Source: a virus
Virus record (IMG/VR): IMGVR_UViG_3300027867_000006
Span: 1 to 63,521 of that record
Strand: one strand, 5' to 3'
DNA length: 63,521 bases
The notes under the pieces were generated by a model. It was given only the letters and a program-made list of their open reading frames with translations. It was not told the DNA's origin and ran no database searches. Both the position numbers and the translations under genes were made by a program. This document shows positions 31,407 to 40,883 of this stretch, piece by piece. Numbering within the stretch: position 1 is the first letter of the stretch; every line of letters starts with the position of its first letter.

Positions 31407-32143
31407 GATCCTGCATTCGGTGGGCCAGTGTTGCCGCCTTGCGGATCAGGGTGGGTGTGGGTCTGCAATCCAACTGAATCGGCACCGCCAAATCCGCCCT
31501 TGATGCTTCCATCTACCTCCAGAGTCCCGGTTACAACTCCATTGCCATTGAGTTGTAGATTGCCGTTGACAGTGGCATTACCGTTGACAGTAGCAGTGGG
31601 ACATGTGATGTTCACACCCCCGGGCGCGACGATGTTGACGATGTGACCGCCTGCAAGTTCGATGTAGCAATCCCCATCATCGCTACGCAGCTGAGCGCTC
31701 GTGGTAGATACTCCACCGGATACTACTCGAGGCTGAGACCGAGGACCGATGATGGCAAAACCATCTGACAGGTCGTGCATCCGTAGTTCGGGTGGGACAA
31801 CAGAGCGAGTCGCTGCGCCCGATTGCCACCAGCTGTCAATGCATCTCGAAGCGAGTACCACGAGCGCTTCGTCGCCCGGTTGAACCGGAAACGTCAGCGA
31901 GAACCCCCCGCCGTTCTGGAAAACCACGGGAACATCCTCAAGTTGATTTATCGTGACCCAACTGTAATTCCCGAGAGTGTCCTGAACTCGAGCTTGGACC
32001 GCGGGTCGGATGATACAAGTTTCGGCATCGGGATCGAATGAGATGACGATCCCGGGGAGCGCAGTCCACAAGCTCGGCTGCCAGCCCTCCAATACGGCTC
32101 GCATCGCCACACTGAGGTTATTGAATCGTTCTCTCGGGTCCAT
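31403..32143 (-). CDS. Baseplate spike protein, gp138/gpV-like
   Basis: 246 residues. The N-terminal OB-like domain (PGIVISFDPDAETCIIRPAV) matches gp138/gpV spikes. The middle has the triple beta-helix repeat (NGNATVNGNLQLNGNGVVTG) and the C-terminus is a short His/Pro tip (LQTHTHPDPQGGN). It forms the membrane-puncturing needle under the tail tube. Confidence 0.9.
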   Translation of the reverse strand: MDPRERFNNLSVAMRAVLEGWQPSLWTALPGIVISFDPDAETCIIRPAVQARVQDTLGNYSWVTINQLEDVPVVFQNGGGFSLTFPVQPGDEALVVLASRCIDSWWQSGAATRSVVPPELRMHDLSDGFAIIGPRSQPRVVSGGVSTTSAQLRSDDGDCYIELAGGHIVNIVAPGGVNITCPTATVNGNATVNGNLQLNGNGVVTGTLEVDGSIKGGFGGADSVGLQTHTHPDPQGGNTGPPNAGS

Positions 32144-33097
32144 CTAAGGAAGAATCCCCATAGGAGCTACCTTGCCATTGTTCACGGCCAAGCAGATCAG
32201 GTCCGAGTACCATTCGACGCCACGAGTGTCACCGCTGTGTTCGATCACATACACTCGATAGAGGCCGTCAGCTGAGAGCGAAGCCAAATGTTGAATCGCC
32301 GCTACTGAATTAAAGACTCGAGGATCATTCGGGTTGGCTTGGATGATTTGATTCAGCTCCGCATTATTGATCTTGATCAACCCCCCGACTACAATCTTCG
32401 GATTGACCAAGCACCGAATGCTCACTCCCTGCTCAGTCAGTTCCGGGACTCCAATCATCCCTGACCCCGTATTGATTTCTACCACAGCCCCGGGCTTGTA
32501 ACTGTCCGTAGAGATCATCTGAAGCTGGCCATTCTGGATCGACCAAGTGCATTGATTTGTCACGGCCGCGTCTCGAATATAATCTCGAGCCATACCGAAG
32601 AGAACTTTCCCCCGCAACGACTCAGTGCCGTTCAAAATCGTCGGAAGAGTGTCTATCGGCAGCGGTTCGCTGCTGACCCGAGCTATCCGTCGCACGATCG
32701 TATCTTGTGTTGCTCCTTTCGGGACGGTGTCGTTGACCACTCCAAATCCGTATGGAAGGTCACCGTCAGCCGCTAAGATGTCTAGATAGCTGTCTAAAGC
32801 GTTCTCGCGACCGACTCGGAACTGTCGGATTGTTCCGTCGAACAATTGGCCTAATGTGGAGTTTTGATACCCCGCGGCCAACTTCACTCTTGTGTATTCT
32901 TCTCGAACCTTCTTCACTGTGGCGGGTGAGAGGTTGTACACTCGAATCTCGCAAGTGTTAGGAGATTCTTCATCGAACTGTTGTGTCCGGAATCGAAACT
33001 TCAGGGATGATAGATCCAGAATATCCGTCTCAACCGTCCCCCCAACAACCACCAGCGACCAACTCCGGAGCCATTGCTGTTTCTGAATCGCACTCAT
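32144..33097 (-). CDS. Baseplate hub protein (gp27/gpD-like)
   Basis: 317 residues. LKFRFRTQQFDEESPNTCEI (about 31-50) and VYNLSPATVKKV, then LAAGYQ, are features of phage hub proteins that bridge the tube and the spike. Located between plug and spike genes, as in related myoviruses. Confidence 0.85.
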   Translation of the reverse strand: MSAIQKQQWLRSWSLVVVGGTVETDILDLSSLKFRFRTQQFDEESPNTCEIRVYNLSPATVKKVREEYTRVKLAAGYQNSTLGQLFDGTIRQFRVGRENALDSYLDILAADGDLPYGFGVVNDTVPKGATQDTIVRRIARVSSEPLPIDTLPTILNGTESLRGKVLFGMARDYIRDAAVTNQCTWSIQNGQLQMISTDSYKPGAVVEINTGSGMIGVPELTEQGVSIRCLVNPKIVVGGLIKINNAELNQIIQANPNDPRVFNSVAAIQHLASLSADGLYRVYVIEHSGDTRGVEWYSDLICLAVNNGKVAPMGILP

Positions 33098-33357
33098 GTC
33101 GTCGGCGTCGAGAAGAAGTATAGGTGTCCTGAGGCCCCGAGGTTCGTGAAAGTGGGGGGGGTATCCGGCGAGTTATCGGTCTGGACGATCAACTCCCCGC
33201 CAAGGCCCAGGTATCCATACTGCCCGAGGAGATCCGCGCCACAGACTAACGGGATCCCCTGAACCAGGGGATTCCCGGAACTGTCACTGATGTCGATCAC
33301 CCAGCAGCTAGCGGCTTGATTCCAAGCCACGGAATAGTTGATATTGACTGCGGCCAT
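33094..33357 (-). CDS. Baseplate plug-like protein (DUF6983 type, 87 aa)
   Basis: 87 beta-rich residues (NYSVAWNQAASCWVIDISDS, GNPLVQGIPLVCGADLL, LGGELIVQ), a pattern shared with small baseplate proteins of the DUF6983 type, which occur between the hub and the Dit-like gene and are thought to plug or stabilise the baseplate centre. Overlaps the neighbouring stop/start codons. Confidence 0.75.
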   Translation of the reverse strand: MAAVNINYSVAWNQAASCWVIDISDSSGNPLVQGIPLVCGADLLGQYGYLGLGGELIVQTDNSPDTPPTFTNLGASGHLYFFSTPTT

Positions 33358-34508
33358 CAGTTGACTCCCACCTTGCTCAACTGGGCGATCGCATTCGAAA
33401 TTTGTTCTTGTACCATAGCAATCGTAGGAGCAAGGTCTGTCAAATTGGTGGGTAGAGTACTCGCTACGGCCGGTAGCTGTTTAGCCGCGCCTTCCAGTCC
33501 CGCTTGAGCTTCAGTCAATGCGGCGGGCAGGCTATTTAACTGAGCCATGAAATCCGACCCTAGACTTGTCGTTCCCAACGGGATCGAAAGCGTCTGAGGA
33601 TTCGCTATTAGGGGTATCTCGTTCGCTCCTGGAATCAAAGCGATCACAGGACTTAGGGAACTGACTGCAGTATTAAGGACGCCTGGCAACTGAGACAGTG
33701 GACCATTTACGCTGTTGAGATAGGTCAATGACTGATTTGTCATTGACGTCAACTGAGAGAATCCTCCCTGGACGGCTGTCAGTGCACCCGTAACCGTACC
33801 GGTGTCAGGAGTCGCGGTAGGCGCGGGTTGTAGTGATTGATTCCCCCGATCCTGCGGGCCGGCTGTTGCAGATGGATTGGCTTGCGTCGCGGCCGACAGT
33901 GGAACCACTTGAGTAGTCACTAGAATGACTTCCCGACAGGTGGCAGTGACCACCAATGAATTTTCGCTGTGCTCCGACGTATCGACGCGCAGAGATTGGA
34001 ATAGCATGTTCTGGTACTGTCGCTTCCCCGTTAAAATCGTGAAAGGAATAAGCGAAGCCTGCAGTGCCCTCAGCTGCTGATAGATACTCTTGACCTGACT
34101 GGGGGCGCTATTCCCCGTGAGCAGCGAGGAAGCGGCTGCGATCGTTGGTTGTGCTGCAGCTACCAGCGCAATAGGGTTGCCGAAGATTGACGCGACGATC
34201 CCAAGCGCTTGACTAACAATCCCCGAAGGGGGAGATGGGCTGTTCGACCAGGCGCAGCGGATAATGACCCGAGCGGGTCTGCGATACGCATGGTCAGAGA
34301 TGACCGCCCCCACTTCAATCGGATGATCGGTGATTTCGTATTCATCCTCATGTATCTCTTCGACTGTAGCCTGAGCTACGATCTTCAAGGCCGGTAGGGG
34401 ATTTCCGCTCGCGTCTGAGGGGATGAATCCTCGGGGATTCGGCTGGAATGTCACGGCTCCCGCGCCTAGCGCGAGTCCGGGTAGAACGAATCCGAGAGCT
34501 GATGCCAT
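33357..34508 (-). CDS. Dit-like tail/baseplate protein
   Basis: 383 residues. Residues about 55-90 (YEITDHPIEVGAVISDHAYR) and about 155-205 (LTGKRQYQNMLFQSLRVDTS) are the N-terminal domain of Dit-like phage tail proteins. The C-terminal half is Ser/Thr/Leu-rich and repetitive (LPGVLNTAVSSLSPVI), resembling a flexible extension. Adjacent to the tape measure gene as expected. Confidence 0.82.
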   Translation of the reverse strand: MASALGFVLPGLALGAGAVTFQPNPRGFIPSDASGNPLPALKIVAQATVEEIHEDEYEITDHPIEVGAVISDHAYRRPARVIIRCAWSNSPSPPSGIVSQALGIVASIFGNPIALVAAAQPTIAAASSLLTGNSAPSQVKSIYQQLRALQASLIPFTILTGKRQYQNMLFQSLRVDTSEHSENSLVVTATCREVILVTTQVVPLSAATQANPSATAGPQDRGNQSLQPAPTATPDTGTVTGALTAVQGGFSQLTSMTNQSLTYLNSVNGPLSQLPGVLNTAVSSLSPVIALIPGANEIPLIANPQTLSIPLGTTSLGSDFMAQLNSLPAALTEAQAGLEGAAKQLPAVASTLPTNLTDLAPTIAMVQEQISNAIAQLSKVGVN

Positions 34509-36026
34509 CTACCCTACCTTGGACGCAAAATCCCTAACTAGCGATTGGTTCACGTCCCTCTGACCGTCACGGACCAGCTGAGCTACTTCTCGGGGAGAAC
34601 CGGTACCAGCCACTTGAATCGTAGTACTTTGATTCAATATGACCCCAGCGTCCGAACGCGGCCCCGGATCAGCGTCGAAACTGATCGTACCACCATGAGG
34701 TCTAACCGCGTGATACATCTTGACGATTTCTCGGTCTCGATCAGCTTTCGTCTCCTTTGATTCATAACCGACATTCGGGTCCCAAGAACTCCGAATCAAT
34801 GCGCGCAGAGTTTCTTCTGCCGAAGCGCCGAAATGGACACCGACCCCCGCAGCTGAGGCCGTGGGGTCTCTCGGTCGAATAGGCTGCGTAAGAGTATGAG
34901 TACCCTGAGTCCCTTCGCCCCTTTCGGGAAATGGATCAGCTGAAGTTCCTTTCACTACAGAGTATTTGATTCCCGCCAGCGCTAGGACTCCGGTCAATCC
35001 AACTGCTGCAAGGAGAGCCGAGAACCCCGCCACCGCAGGTATCGCCATGAACGAAGCGATTGCAATTCCCAAGTTGGCGATCGCCAAGATCAACGGTCCA
35101 GCCAGGACCGCAGCGAAAGCCAACCCCGCGTTCTCCCAACCCCCGATGAACCGAATGAACCGATCGATGCTCTTAAGACCGTCGTCCAGCGCTTTGAAGA
35201 CCTTGTCGAAGTCGATCTTTTGGATCCATCCCACCAGCCCCTTGAGAAACTCATCAAGCCTGGATTTCAACAAGTCTCGATTTAATCCAATCCATCGAGT
35301 AAATCTCTCGATGACCGGACTCAGCCATCCCACAAATTCTCGAAGAGAAGGGAGAAGTGCAATTGCCAAAGCTTGACCCAATATGGATACCTGAGCCCAA
35401 ATACCGCGCAGGGCGTTCAAGTATTCCACCGACGCCTCGGAAGCTTTGTTAGTATCGACGCCCGCTCGCTGCTGCATCTGATGGAATTTCTCCTCCAGTG
35501 CTAGCAGCTTCGGTCCTTGCTGGCTGAACATGAAGAAGGTCTTCTCGTCCATTCCGAACATCGCGGCGATCCGTGCGCCGATGAAATGCGGGTAGCGGGC
35601 GTTCAAGGACTGAACCATCTCGACCATCGCTTGGGCGGTGTCCTGACCGCGAGTGTCGTGGCCTACGATGTTGTTCATGAGACCGCGCAACCCCGGATTC
35701 ATTCGAACCGCAGCGGCCATTGCTTCTAATGACTCTCGAGCGTCTTCGGCTTGAAGGCCGATCTGACGCGCTCCGAACTCAAGAGCTTGAATGTTCTCTA
35801 CCGCTGCGCCAGTTCGCTTCGAGGAGTAGTACAGCTTCTCCATGTTCTCGGCGAAAAGCTGAACATAGGCCTCGACCGCAGCAGCGGCGCCCGTGATGGC
35901 GGCGCTTGTGCCTAACGCGACCTTTGTGACTCGAGTAGTAGCCCCGACGAAGTTCTTGATCCCCGTCTGGTCGATCTTGAATCCCAGACTGACCAGAAAC
36001 TCCTTCAGGACGGTGGGATTAGCCAC
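34509..36026 (-). CDS. Tail tape measure protein
   Basis: 505 residues. N-terminal helices (VLKEFLVSLGFKIDQTGIKN), long alpha-helical stretches, and hydrophobic segments around 300-350 (LAFAAVLAGPLILAIANLG) are typical of tape measure proteins. It is encoded straight after the chaperone pair. At roughly 0.15 nm per residue the tail would be about 75 nm, which fits a short contractile tail. Confidence 0.9.
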   Translation of the reverse strand: MANPTVLKEFLVSLGFKIDQTGIKNFVGATTRVTKVALGTSAAITGAAAAVEAYVQLFAENMEKLYYSSKRTGAAVENIQALEFGARQIGLQAEDARESLEAMAAAVRMNPGLRGLMNNIVGHDTRGQDTAQAMVEMVQSLNARYPHFIGARIAAMFGMDEKTFFMFSQQGPKLLALEEKFHQMQQRAGVDTNKASEASVEYLNALRGIWAQVSILGQALAIALLPSLREFVGWLSPVIERFTRWIGLNRDLLKSRLDEFLKGLVGWIQKIDFDKVFKALDDGLKSIDRFIRFIGGWENAGLAFAAVLAGPLILAIANLGIAIASFMAIPAVAGFSALLAAVGLTGVLALAGIKYSVVKGTSADPFPERGEGTQGTHTLTQPIRPRDPTASAAGVGVHFGASAEETLRALIRSSWDPNVGYESKETKADRDREIVKMYHAVRPHGGTISFDADPGPRSDAGVILNQSTTIQVAGTGSPREVAQLVRDGQRDVNQSLVRDFASKVG

Positions 36027-36641
36027 GGGCTTTCGCTCTCCTCATCGCGTCTGCTTCGATCCGAGACCGGTTCTCGTTGTCCACCCGCATCTTTTCCTTC
36101 ATGCGCCAGATGTCGAACAAATCGAGCGTTCCATTGATGAGACTCTCGTAGTGACACATGACGCCGACGGGCTCCATGACCCAGTCCTCTTTGGTTCCCA
36201 TCTGAACCATCTCGACCCCCACCACATCATGCGTTAGTTCTGCGCTGGGGGGACGGGAAAAAAATTGCCCAGGTTCTCCTTGATAGTTTCGAAAACGAGC
36301 CGCATCATCGTCGGGAGCTTGATGTCATCGAACTGCAGATTGACAGCCCCTTGGACTTTCACGGGTGCCCAGACTCCACCTTCGGCCTGGCGTTTGCAGA
36401 CGAGCAAGCAAGTGTTCAAAACGTATTCGGAATCAGCGTCGCTCAGCTTCGACACAGCCTCAGCGACTGGCCCCATCGCGGCGAGAGCCGAGATGTCGTC
36501 CTGGAGGTTCTTGGGATTCGATCCCACCTCCCCGAGCGCGAAGAGCGCAGGGGCGAGGCGTCGGACGACATGAAACTGCTTGAAGGCGTTTAACCGGCCA
36601 ACGCGGTAGAGGTTCCCCTCGATTTCGATTTCAGCATCCAC
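36019..36641 (-). CDS. Predicted -1 frameshift product, tail assembly chaperone GT
   Basis: If ribosomes slip one base back at the T7 run (36258-36264, minus strand), residue 128 of the first chaperone frame continues into the second frame (SRPPSAELTHDVVGVEMVQM) without a stop, giving a 207-residue fusion. The second frame alone (36019-36225, 68 aa, MVGVEMVQMGTKEDW) has only a GTG start and no good ribosome site. This matches the G/GT arrangement used in tailed phages upstream of the tape measure gene. Confidence 0.75.
36234..36641 (-). CDS. Tail assembly chaperone (G-like, unshifted product)
   Basis: 135 residues starting MDAEIEIEGNLYRVGRLNAF, with a helical core (QFHVVRRLAPALFALGEVG). Size and position between tail tube and tape measure fit the phage tail chaperone. 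The last codons cross a run of seven T in the frame AAT TTT TTT CCC, a slippery site. Confidence 0.82.
   Translation of the reverse strand: MDAEIEIEGNLYRVGRLNAFKQFHVVRRLAPALFALGEVGSNPKNLQDDISALAAMGPVAEAVSKLSDADSEYVLNTCLLVCKRQAEGGVWAPVKVQGAVNLQFDDIKLPTMMRLVFETIKENLGNFFPVPPAQN
36258..36264 (-). promoter_or_regulatory. Slippery heptamer for -1 ribosomal frameshifting
   Basis: On the minus strand TTTTTTT is read as T TTT TTT in the chaperone frame, the X XXX XXX arrangement needed for tandem -1 slippage. A C-rich run follows (CCCGTCCCCCC). No stop lies in the -1 frame before the second ORF. Confidence 0.75.
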
Positions 36642-36681
36642 AGGCTCGCTCCTTCGTTCACGTTAGAAACCCTCTCAGCCC

Positions 36682-37134
36682 CTAGACGCCTGCGCCAAGC
36701 GCCGGGTCCATGATCCCGATATTGAACTCCCATTCGACGAGTCCCCCCTCTCGGGCGTAGTGAAGCTCAGGCACTTTGGAGAATCCCACTTGTTGGCAGG
36801 TGATGACGTCTCCAGAGACCGTGTTCGTGAGTGTCAGGGTATTCTGACCGTAGACCGAGGCGCTGACGCGCTGAGTGGCCTGTGCGGCCATCAACTGAGC
36901 ATTCACGGGGCTGGTCTTCAGCAGACGGACTGTGCATTTCCCAGCTTTATTAGCGCTGAGGTTGTGCATCACTTCGCCCCCAGCTCCCACCGTCATGGTG
37001 CCGATTTCGGAGATGGGAGCAAAGCTGATTCCTTCTTCGGCCGCGCCTGCGTCCGATCCGAGGGAGAACGACACACCCGGCCCAACCAGGGCGCAATTGA
37101 CGTCCTTGAAACTGTAAGTGTTCGGGGTGGGCAT
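36682..37134 (-). CDS. Tail tube protein (DUF3277 type)
   Basis: 150 residues. TYSFKDVNCALVGPGVSFSL (about 6-25), GKCTVRLLKTSPVNAQLMA and YAREGGLVEWEFNIGIMDP match DUF3277 tail tube proteins of contractile phages. Encoded right after the sheath, as usual. AAAGGAGCTA precedes the ATG. Confidence 0.9.
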   Translation of the reverse strand: MPTPNTYSFKDVNCALVGPGVSFSLGSDAGAAEEGISFAPISEIGTMTVGAGGEVMHNLSANKAGKCTVRLLKTSPVNAQLMAAQATQRVSASVYGQNTLTLTNTVSGDVITCQQVGFSKVPELHYAREGGLVEWEFNIGIMDPALGAGV

Positions 37135-37149
37135 AGTCTAGCTCCTTTT

Positions 37150-38628
37150 TCAGCGATTCACGTTGATTGTTACGTCCACCGTCCGGACGGCTCCAGCCAG
37201 TTTCACCGCCACCTGGATTGGGACCGATTTTCTTGCAGCTCGATCAGCGGGGTTCTGCGTATTGACATCGGGCGCGAAGACGTAGAATCCCTTTGCCAGG
37301 AAGTCGCCTTGATTCAGAATACCGAATCCCGCCGAATTCCACTGTCCCGGCGCAAGCAGGCCATTAGCGACCCCTTGCGAGCAGACCGATTCGATCGTCG
37401 TGACAATCAGGTGCTCGCCTGAGTTCGTTTGCGGGATCTTCGTCGGCGAAGTAAACAGTAGGTTGAAGACGCTGTTCTGAATCGTCACGGCCAGCCAGTC
37501 GGTTCCAGTGATAATATCCAGCGGATCGCCGGAAGTCATATTGCCCAACTGAATGATCGCTGTGTCGTTCTGGTACGCCGCGACTACGTTGGCGTTATTC
37601 GCCGCAGCGGCATCCGCTTGACTTTCAGTCAGGTTCTCCGGGATGATTCCGGGCTCCTGTTTATACATCAAGTCGATCACGGTGTTGTTTCCCGTGTAGT
37701 CGACCGTGATGCCCCGAGCGAGCGCCGAGCAGACTGCGTAGGGGTTCGTCGAGCTGTACTGCACGAAGGAGCGCTTGTACTTCAGCTGCGTAAGCAGATA
37801 GGCGATGTTGGAGGTGTCCACCGGTGAAATAGCTCCACCTTCCTGCGTCGTGACGCCGAAGATGTGTTTGGTGTTCGTCCCTTCGATGTACGGAGCGATC
37901 GCCAAGGAATCGGCGTCCACCGAACCAAGCACCGTGACCGCATACCAGGTCTGTCCAAACAGCTGATCGAACAGGGTGACCGCAGCGACCGCAGACTCAG
38001 CCGCCATGCCCGGAACAAGGTAATTCCCCTGGCCCGCTTGTCCGAAGAGAAGAGCGGAGATATCGGTGACAGCTGCTGTGGTCAGGAATGAAACAGACGA
38101 AGCTGCGCCAGTTGCGACGGACTCGAATTCGAACCGGTTGTACACTGCGTTGTAAGTGCAAACGCAACCAGCTAAGGCCGCGGTGATCGCCGCAGCGACG
38201 CCATTCAGATTCAGCTCCCCGTTGAAATCAATGCCGTTAATCGGCGTGACGCCGGCCCCATTGATGTTGATCCCAAACGAGCCGTTGCTGATCGCTTGCC
38301 AAGTGGTAATATTCGAGCTTGTGGCATCGAGAGTTCCACCGATCAGCTTGCCGCTCGTTGGGTTAGCTGCCCAACGGCCGATCGACAAGTTATTGGGTTG
38401 GGGGTTTTGTTCGAACCAGAGCACAGCCGCCAGATATTCCGGCAGCAGCGTGCCAAAATCCGCGGCGACTTCGCCTAGCGTCGTGTAGTTCCGGATCCGC
38501 TGGACGGTGTCGATCACGTCGGACGAACCCAGAACCAACAGGTTGTTCAAGCTCTGAGCTTGAGCCGCCTGCGGCGTCAGGATCACATCGACGTTGATGA
38601 GTCGGCTGATCGGAAGAGAATTCGACAT
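37150..38628 (-). CDS. Tail sheath protein (DUF3383)
   Basis: 492 residues starting MSNSLPISRLINVDVILTPQ; ATG 38628 is chosen because AGGAG lies eight bases upstream. The text matches DUF3383 sheath-like proteins of phages such as BcepB1A (LNNLLVLGSSDVIDTVQRIR, YAVCSALARGITVDYTGNNT). Presence of a sheath makes this a contractile-tailed phage. Confidence 0.92.
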   Translation of the reverse strand: MSNSLPISRLINVDVILTPQAAQAQSLNNLLVLGSSDVIDTVQRIRNYTTLGEVAADFGTLLPEYLAAVLWFEQNPQPNNLSIGRWAANPTSGKLIGGTLDATSSNITTWQAISNGSFGININGAGVTPINGIDFNGELNLNGVAAAITAALAGCVCTYNAVYNRFEFESVATGAASSVSFLTTAAVTDISALLFGQAGQGNYLVPGMAAESAVAAVTLFDQLFGQTWYAVTVLGSVDADSLAIAPYIEGTNTKHIFGVTTQEGGAISPVDTSNIAYLLTQLKYKRSFVQYSSTNPYAVCSALARGITVDYTGNNTVIDLMYKQEPGIIPENLTESQADAAAANNANVVAAYQNDTAIIQLGNMTSGDPLDIITGTDWLAVTIQNSVFNLLFTSPTKIPQTNSGEHLIVTTIESVCSQGVANGLLAPGQWNSAGFGILNQGDFLAKGFYVFAPDVNTQNPADRAARKSVPIQVAVKLAGAVRTVDVTINVNR

Positions 38629-38646
38629 GATCATCACTCCTAGCAG

Positions 38647-39252
38647 TTACGGGCCATTAACGGTAAATGGGGTCACTCTCTCCTGCGGACTCGAGACGTC
38701 ATTGATGATGACGCCCTGAGCCGACCGGAGAGTGAGAATCGGATACACGCGACGGACTTGCCGTCGCAGACTGAGGTTCATGTCGTACTTCCTGAGCCAT
38801 CGGTCTTTCACTAGGGACGGAACCGAAATAATTTCTCCGGTCTCGAGGAATCCCATCCCAACGGATTCCAGCACCGCTAGGTTCTGACTTATTTGGATCC
38901 CGTCTCGAACTTGAGAGAGAATAGAAACAGCATCATCTCCGTAGGACGACAAGAGGATCTCTAAGGTCTCGTGGCGCTGGAGGGTATCGGATCCTTCCCC
39001 ATCGGAATCGTGTTCGAGATAAGCGTAAGCGTCCGCAGCGAATCGAGACACGCCGAAAGACATCCAGTTCACGCCGAAGGTTTCGATATTTGGGGGCTCA
39101 GGCTGCCACCGCGGGCGTACCTCAGTTCCATCAAGTCCCGATAGGCCAACGAGCACGTCATGCAGAAACTTGTCGAGCGCCGCGTCCTGAAGCGGCACCG
39201 GCAGTGGAGCCCCTCCGGGAACAAGATATCCGCCGGTAGAAGAATCGTTCAT
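38647..39252 (-). CDS. Tail terminator / neck protein (LIC_12616-type)
   Basis: 201 residues. NWMSFGVSRFAADAYAYLEH (about 62-81) and LEILLSSYGDDAVSILSQVRD are features of phage neck terminator proteins of the LIC_12616 group. It precedes the sheath and would cap the tail before head joining. ATGA overlap upstream. Confidence 0.78.
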   Translation of the reverse strand: MNDSSTGGYLVPGGAPLPVPLQDAALDKFLHDVLVGLSGLDGTEVRPRWQPEPPNIETFGVNWMSFGVSRFAADAYAYLEHDSDGEGSDTLQRHETLEILLSSYGDDAVSILSQVRDGIQISQNLAVLESVGMGFLETGEIISVPSLVKDRWLRKYDMNLSLRRQVRRVYPILTLRSAQGVIINDVSSPQERVTPFTVNGP

Positions 39253-39635
39253 GACGCTGATTGATCCACGAGGTCCATGCTGCCCACGATCGCCTGGATG
39301 AATCCCTGACCATATTGAGAATATGGATCGACCGTCTTCACCACATAGGTGTCGCCGTTGAAAGTAATCGTATCCGGTTGGAATCCGGGCGACGGGCCAC
39401 GCAAACGGAACTTCGTCACTACGACTAGATTGCGTCCCATCCGCTGGTTGTCGTCCAACCGCTCGAGGTCATTCGGCCCGGCGGACGTGATGACGCACGG
39501 CACGTTCTTGTTTGGGGTCGAAGTGATCACTGATAGGCCCGAATTGGGGTCAATCGCTTCGGCGCGACGATTCACCGTGACTCTCGTAGCGAAGTACGGA
39601 TCGAGTAGCGCACTGGAGACGTTGAGATTGGCCAT
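39249..39635 (-). CDS. Head-tail connector protein (128 aa)
   Basis: 128 residues; beta-rich with GFQPDTITFNGDTYVVKTVD (about 85-104) near the end, as in small head-tail stopper/connector proteins. Located between the gp10-like neck gene and the terminator gene. Exact family not certain. Confidence 0.7.
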   Translation of the reverse strand: MANLNVSSALLDPYFATRVTVNRRAEAIDPNSGLSVITSTPNKNVPCVITSAGPNDLERLDDNQRMGRNLVVVTKFRLRGPSPGFQPDTITFNGDTYVVKTVDPYSQYGQGFIQAIVGSMDLVDQSAS

Positions 39636-40180
39636 TAGGCGAATCTCCCCTGTCCACGATGAGTCTGCTTGCGCAACACGTAAGTGATCGACCGCAGCAA
39701 TTGACCCGTATCGATCAGCGGCGTGACCTGCGAGGGGCGAGTCGCTACGCGGCGATACTTGCTTCCCTTCGAACGCTTGCGGCGATGAGCGACCGTACTC
39801 GCCTTCAAAGGCGGCGGGATACCCGCCCGAATTCGAGCTTGGGCTGCTGACGCAGCCGATTGTCCTGCAGCGCTGAACGCCCTCAGCATGCGCTCGTGAT
39901 CGCTGGCAAACGCTGCGTCGCCGGCCTGCCGGAAGTACTTTTCGATCTTCTGACGCGCATCAACGATCCCAGGTCGAAGGAACGGCCGAGAGGGGATGTT
40001 CACTTCCGGCGCTCCATGTTCGTGGATGTAACCTAGTTCGGCGTTGGTGATTCCATCCTCGTCTTTGCGATCCGTCTTCGGCGCGGGGATCCCGACCAGG
40101 ACTTCGATCTTGGTCAACTGCATCATCGAAGCCACTACGGCTTCGAGATTGTTCCGGACAGTGACAGTTCCACTCTTCAT
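39635..40180 (-). CDS. Neck / tail completion protein (HK97 gp10-like)
   Basis: 181 residues starting MKSGTVTVRNNLEAV at 40180. LGYIHEHGAPEVNIPSRPFL (about 49-68) is the well-known motif of gp10-like and virion-morphogenesis neck proteins. The C-terminal SQVTPLIDTGQLLRSITY is also typical. It likely adapts head to tail. Confidence 0.87.
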   Translation of the reverse strand: MKSGTVTVRNNLEAVVASMMQLTKIEVLVGIPAPKTDRKDEDGITNAELGYIHEHGAPEVNIPSRPFLRPGIVDARQKIEKYFRQAGDAAFASDHERMLRAFSAAGQSAASAAQARIRAGIPPPLKASTVAHRRKRSKGSKYRRVATRPSQVTPLIDTGQLLRSITYVLRKQTHRGQGRFA

Positions 40181-40644
40181 TGGTTCATGTTCGGGAAGAG
40201 TCCTGTCCAGGGCCCCGGCCACGGACCGAATCCTGGAGTGCAGGCTCCAGGAACCCCAATCATCAACGGTCCGGCTCCGCATTGACGGGAGAGCTTGAGG
40301 AACTTCTGACCGTACTGAGTCAGAGCCCAGTGTCCGGCCTGATCCAATGAGGCAGCAGCAGTGTCGAACCCGATGGAGACCTTATCCACCGACTTGTTGT
40401 TGACGGGACCGATTGCCTCTCCAGGAACGCCACCGTTGTCGGCTTCGTCTTGCGCTCGACGAGCAAGGGAGACCTCATGAGCCGTGAAGAGCGAGACGCC
40501 GTGATCGGTCAATCGGCCGAATCGTTGAGCATTCACGCTAAGTACAGCGACGCTGATCCAATAGTCAATCAGTCCATTCGGGTATCGCTCTAGATCAGCG
40601 AACTCGAGGAAACTCTGACGGAAGGTGGCGGCCGAGACGGTCAC
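40177..40644 (-). CDS. DUF4054 head-closure / connector protein
   Basis: 155 residues, GTG start in a GTGA overlap. TFRQSFLEFADLERYPNGLI (about 7-26), then FGRLTDHGVSLFTAHEVSL (about 43-61), match DUF4054. These proteins sit below the portal and connect head to neck. The C-terminal Gly/Pro-rich tail is unusual. Confidence 0.85.
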   Translation of the reverse strand: MTVSAATFRQSFLEFADLERYPNGLIDYWISVAVLSVNAQRFGRLTDHGVSLFTAHEVSLARRAQDEADNGGVPGEAIGPVNNKSVDKVSIGFDTAAASLDQAGHWALTQYGQKFLKLSRQCGAGPLMIGVPGACTPGFGPWPGPWTGLFPNMNQ

Positions 40645-40874
40645 TTGTTCTCGAAGAACTGCCCGCCGGGTTTCTCCCACAGCGCCCGGTTCTTCTCGTT
40701 CAGTTCAGCCGGAGTAACCGTAGAGGGAAGAAACGACGGGCCGGTGTCGTCCTTCGATTTGCCGGCTGTGTTCATCGCGATCGCCACCGCCTGCTTCTCG
40801 GGTTTCCCTTCCGCTCGCTCGGTGGCGATATTTTTGGAGATTGCTTCTTTCGATGATCCAGGTTCGAGCGGCAT
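40641..40874 (-). CDS. Small virion-associated protein with KGG-like repeat (77 aa)
   Basis: SKEAISKNIATERAEGKPEK, then QAVAIAMNTAGKSKD, is a short helical motif frequent in phage structural regions. Located between the capsid and connector genes. Role unknown, perhaps particle stability. Confidence 0.7.
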   Translation of the reverse strand: MPLEPGSSKEAISKNIATERAEGKPEKQAVAIAMNTAGKSKDDTGPSFLPSTVTPAELNEKNRALWEKPGGQFFENK

Positions 40875-40883
40875 AACGTCTCC

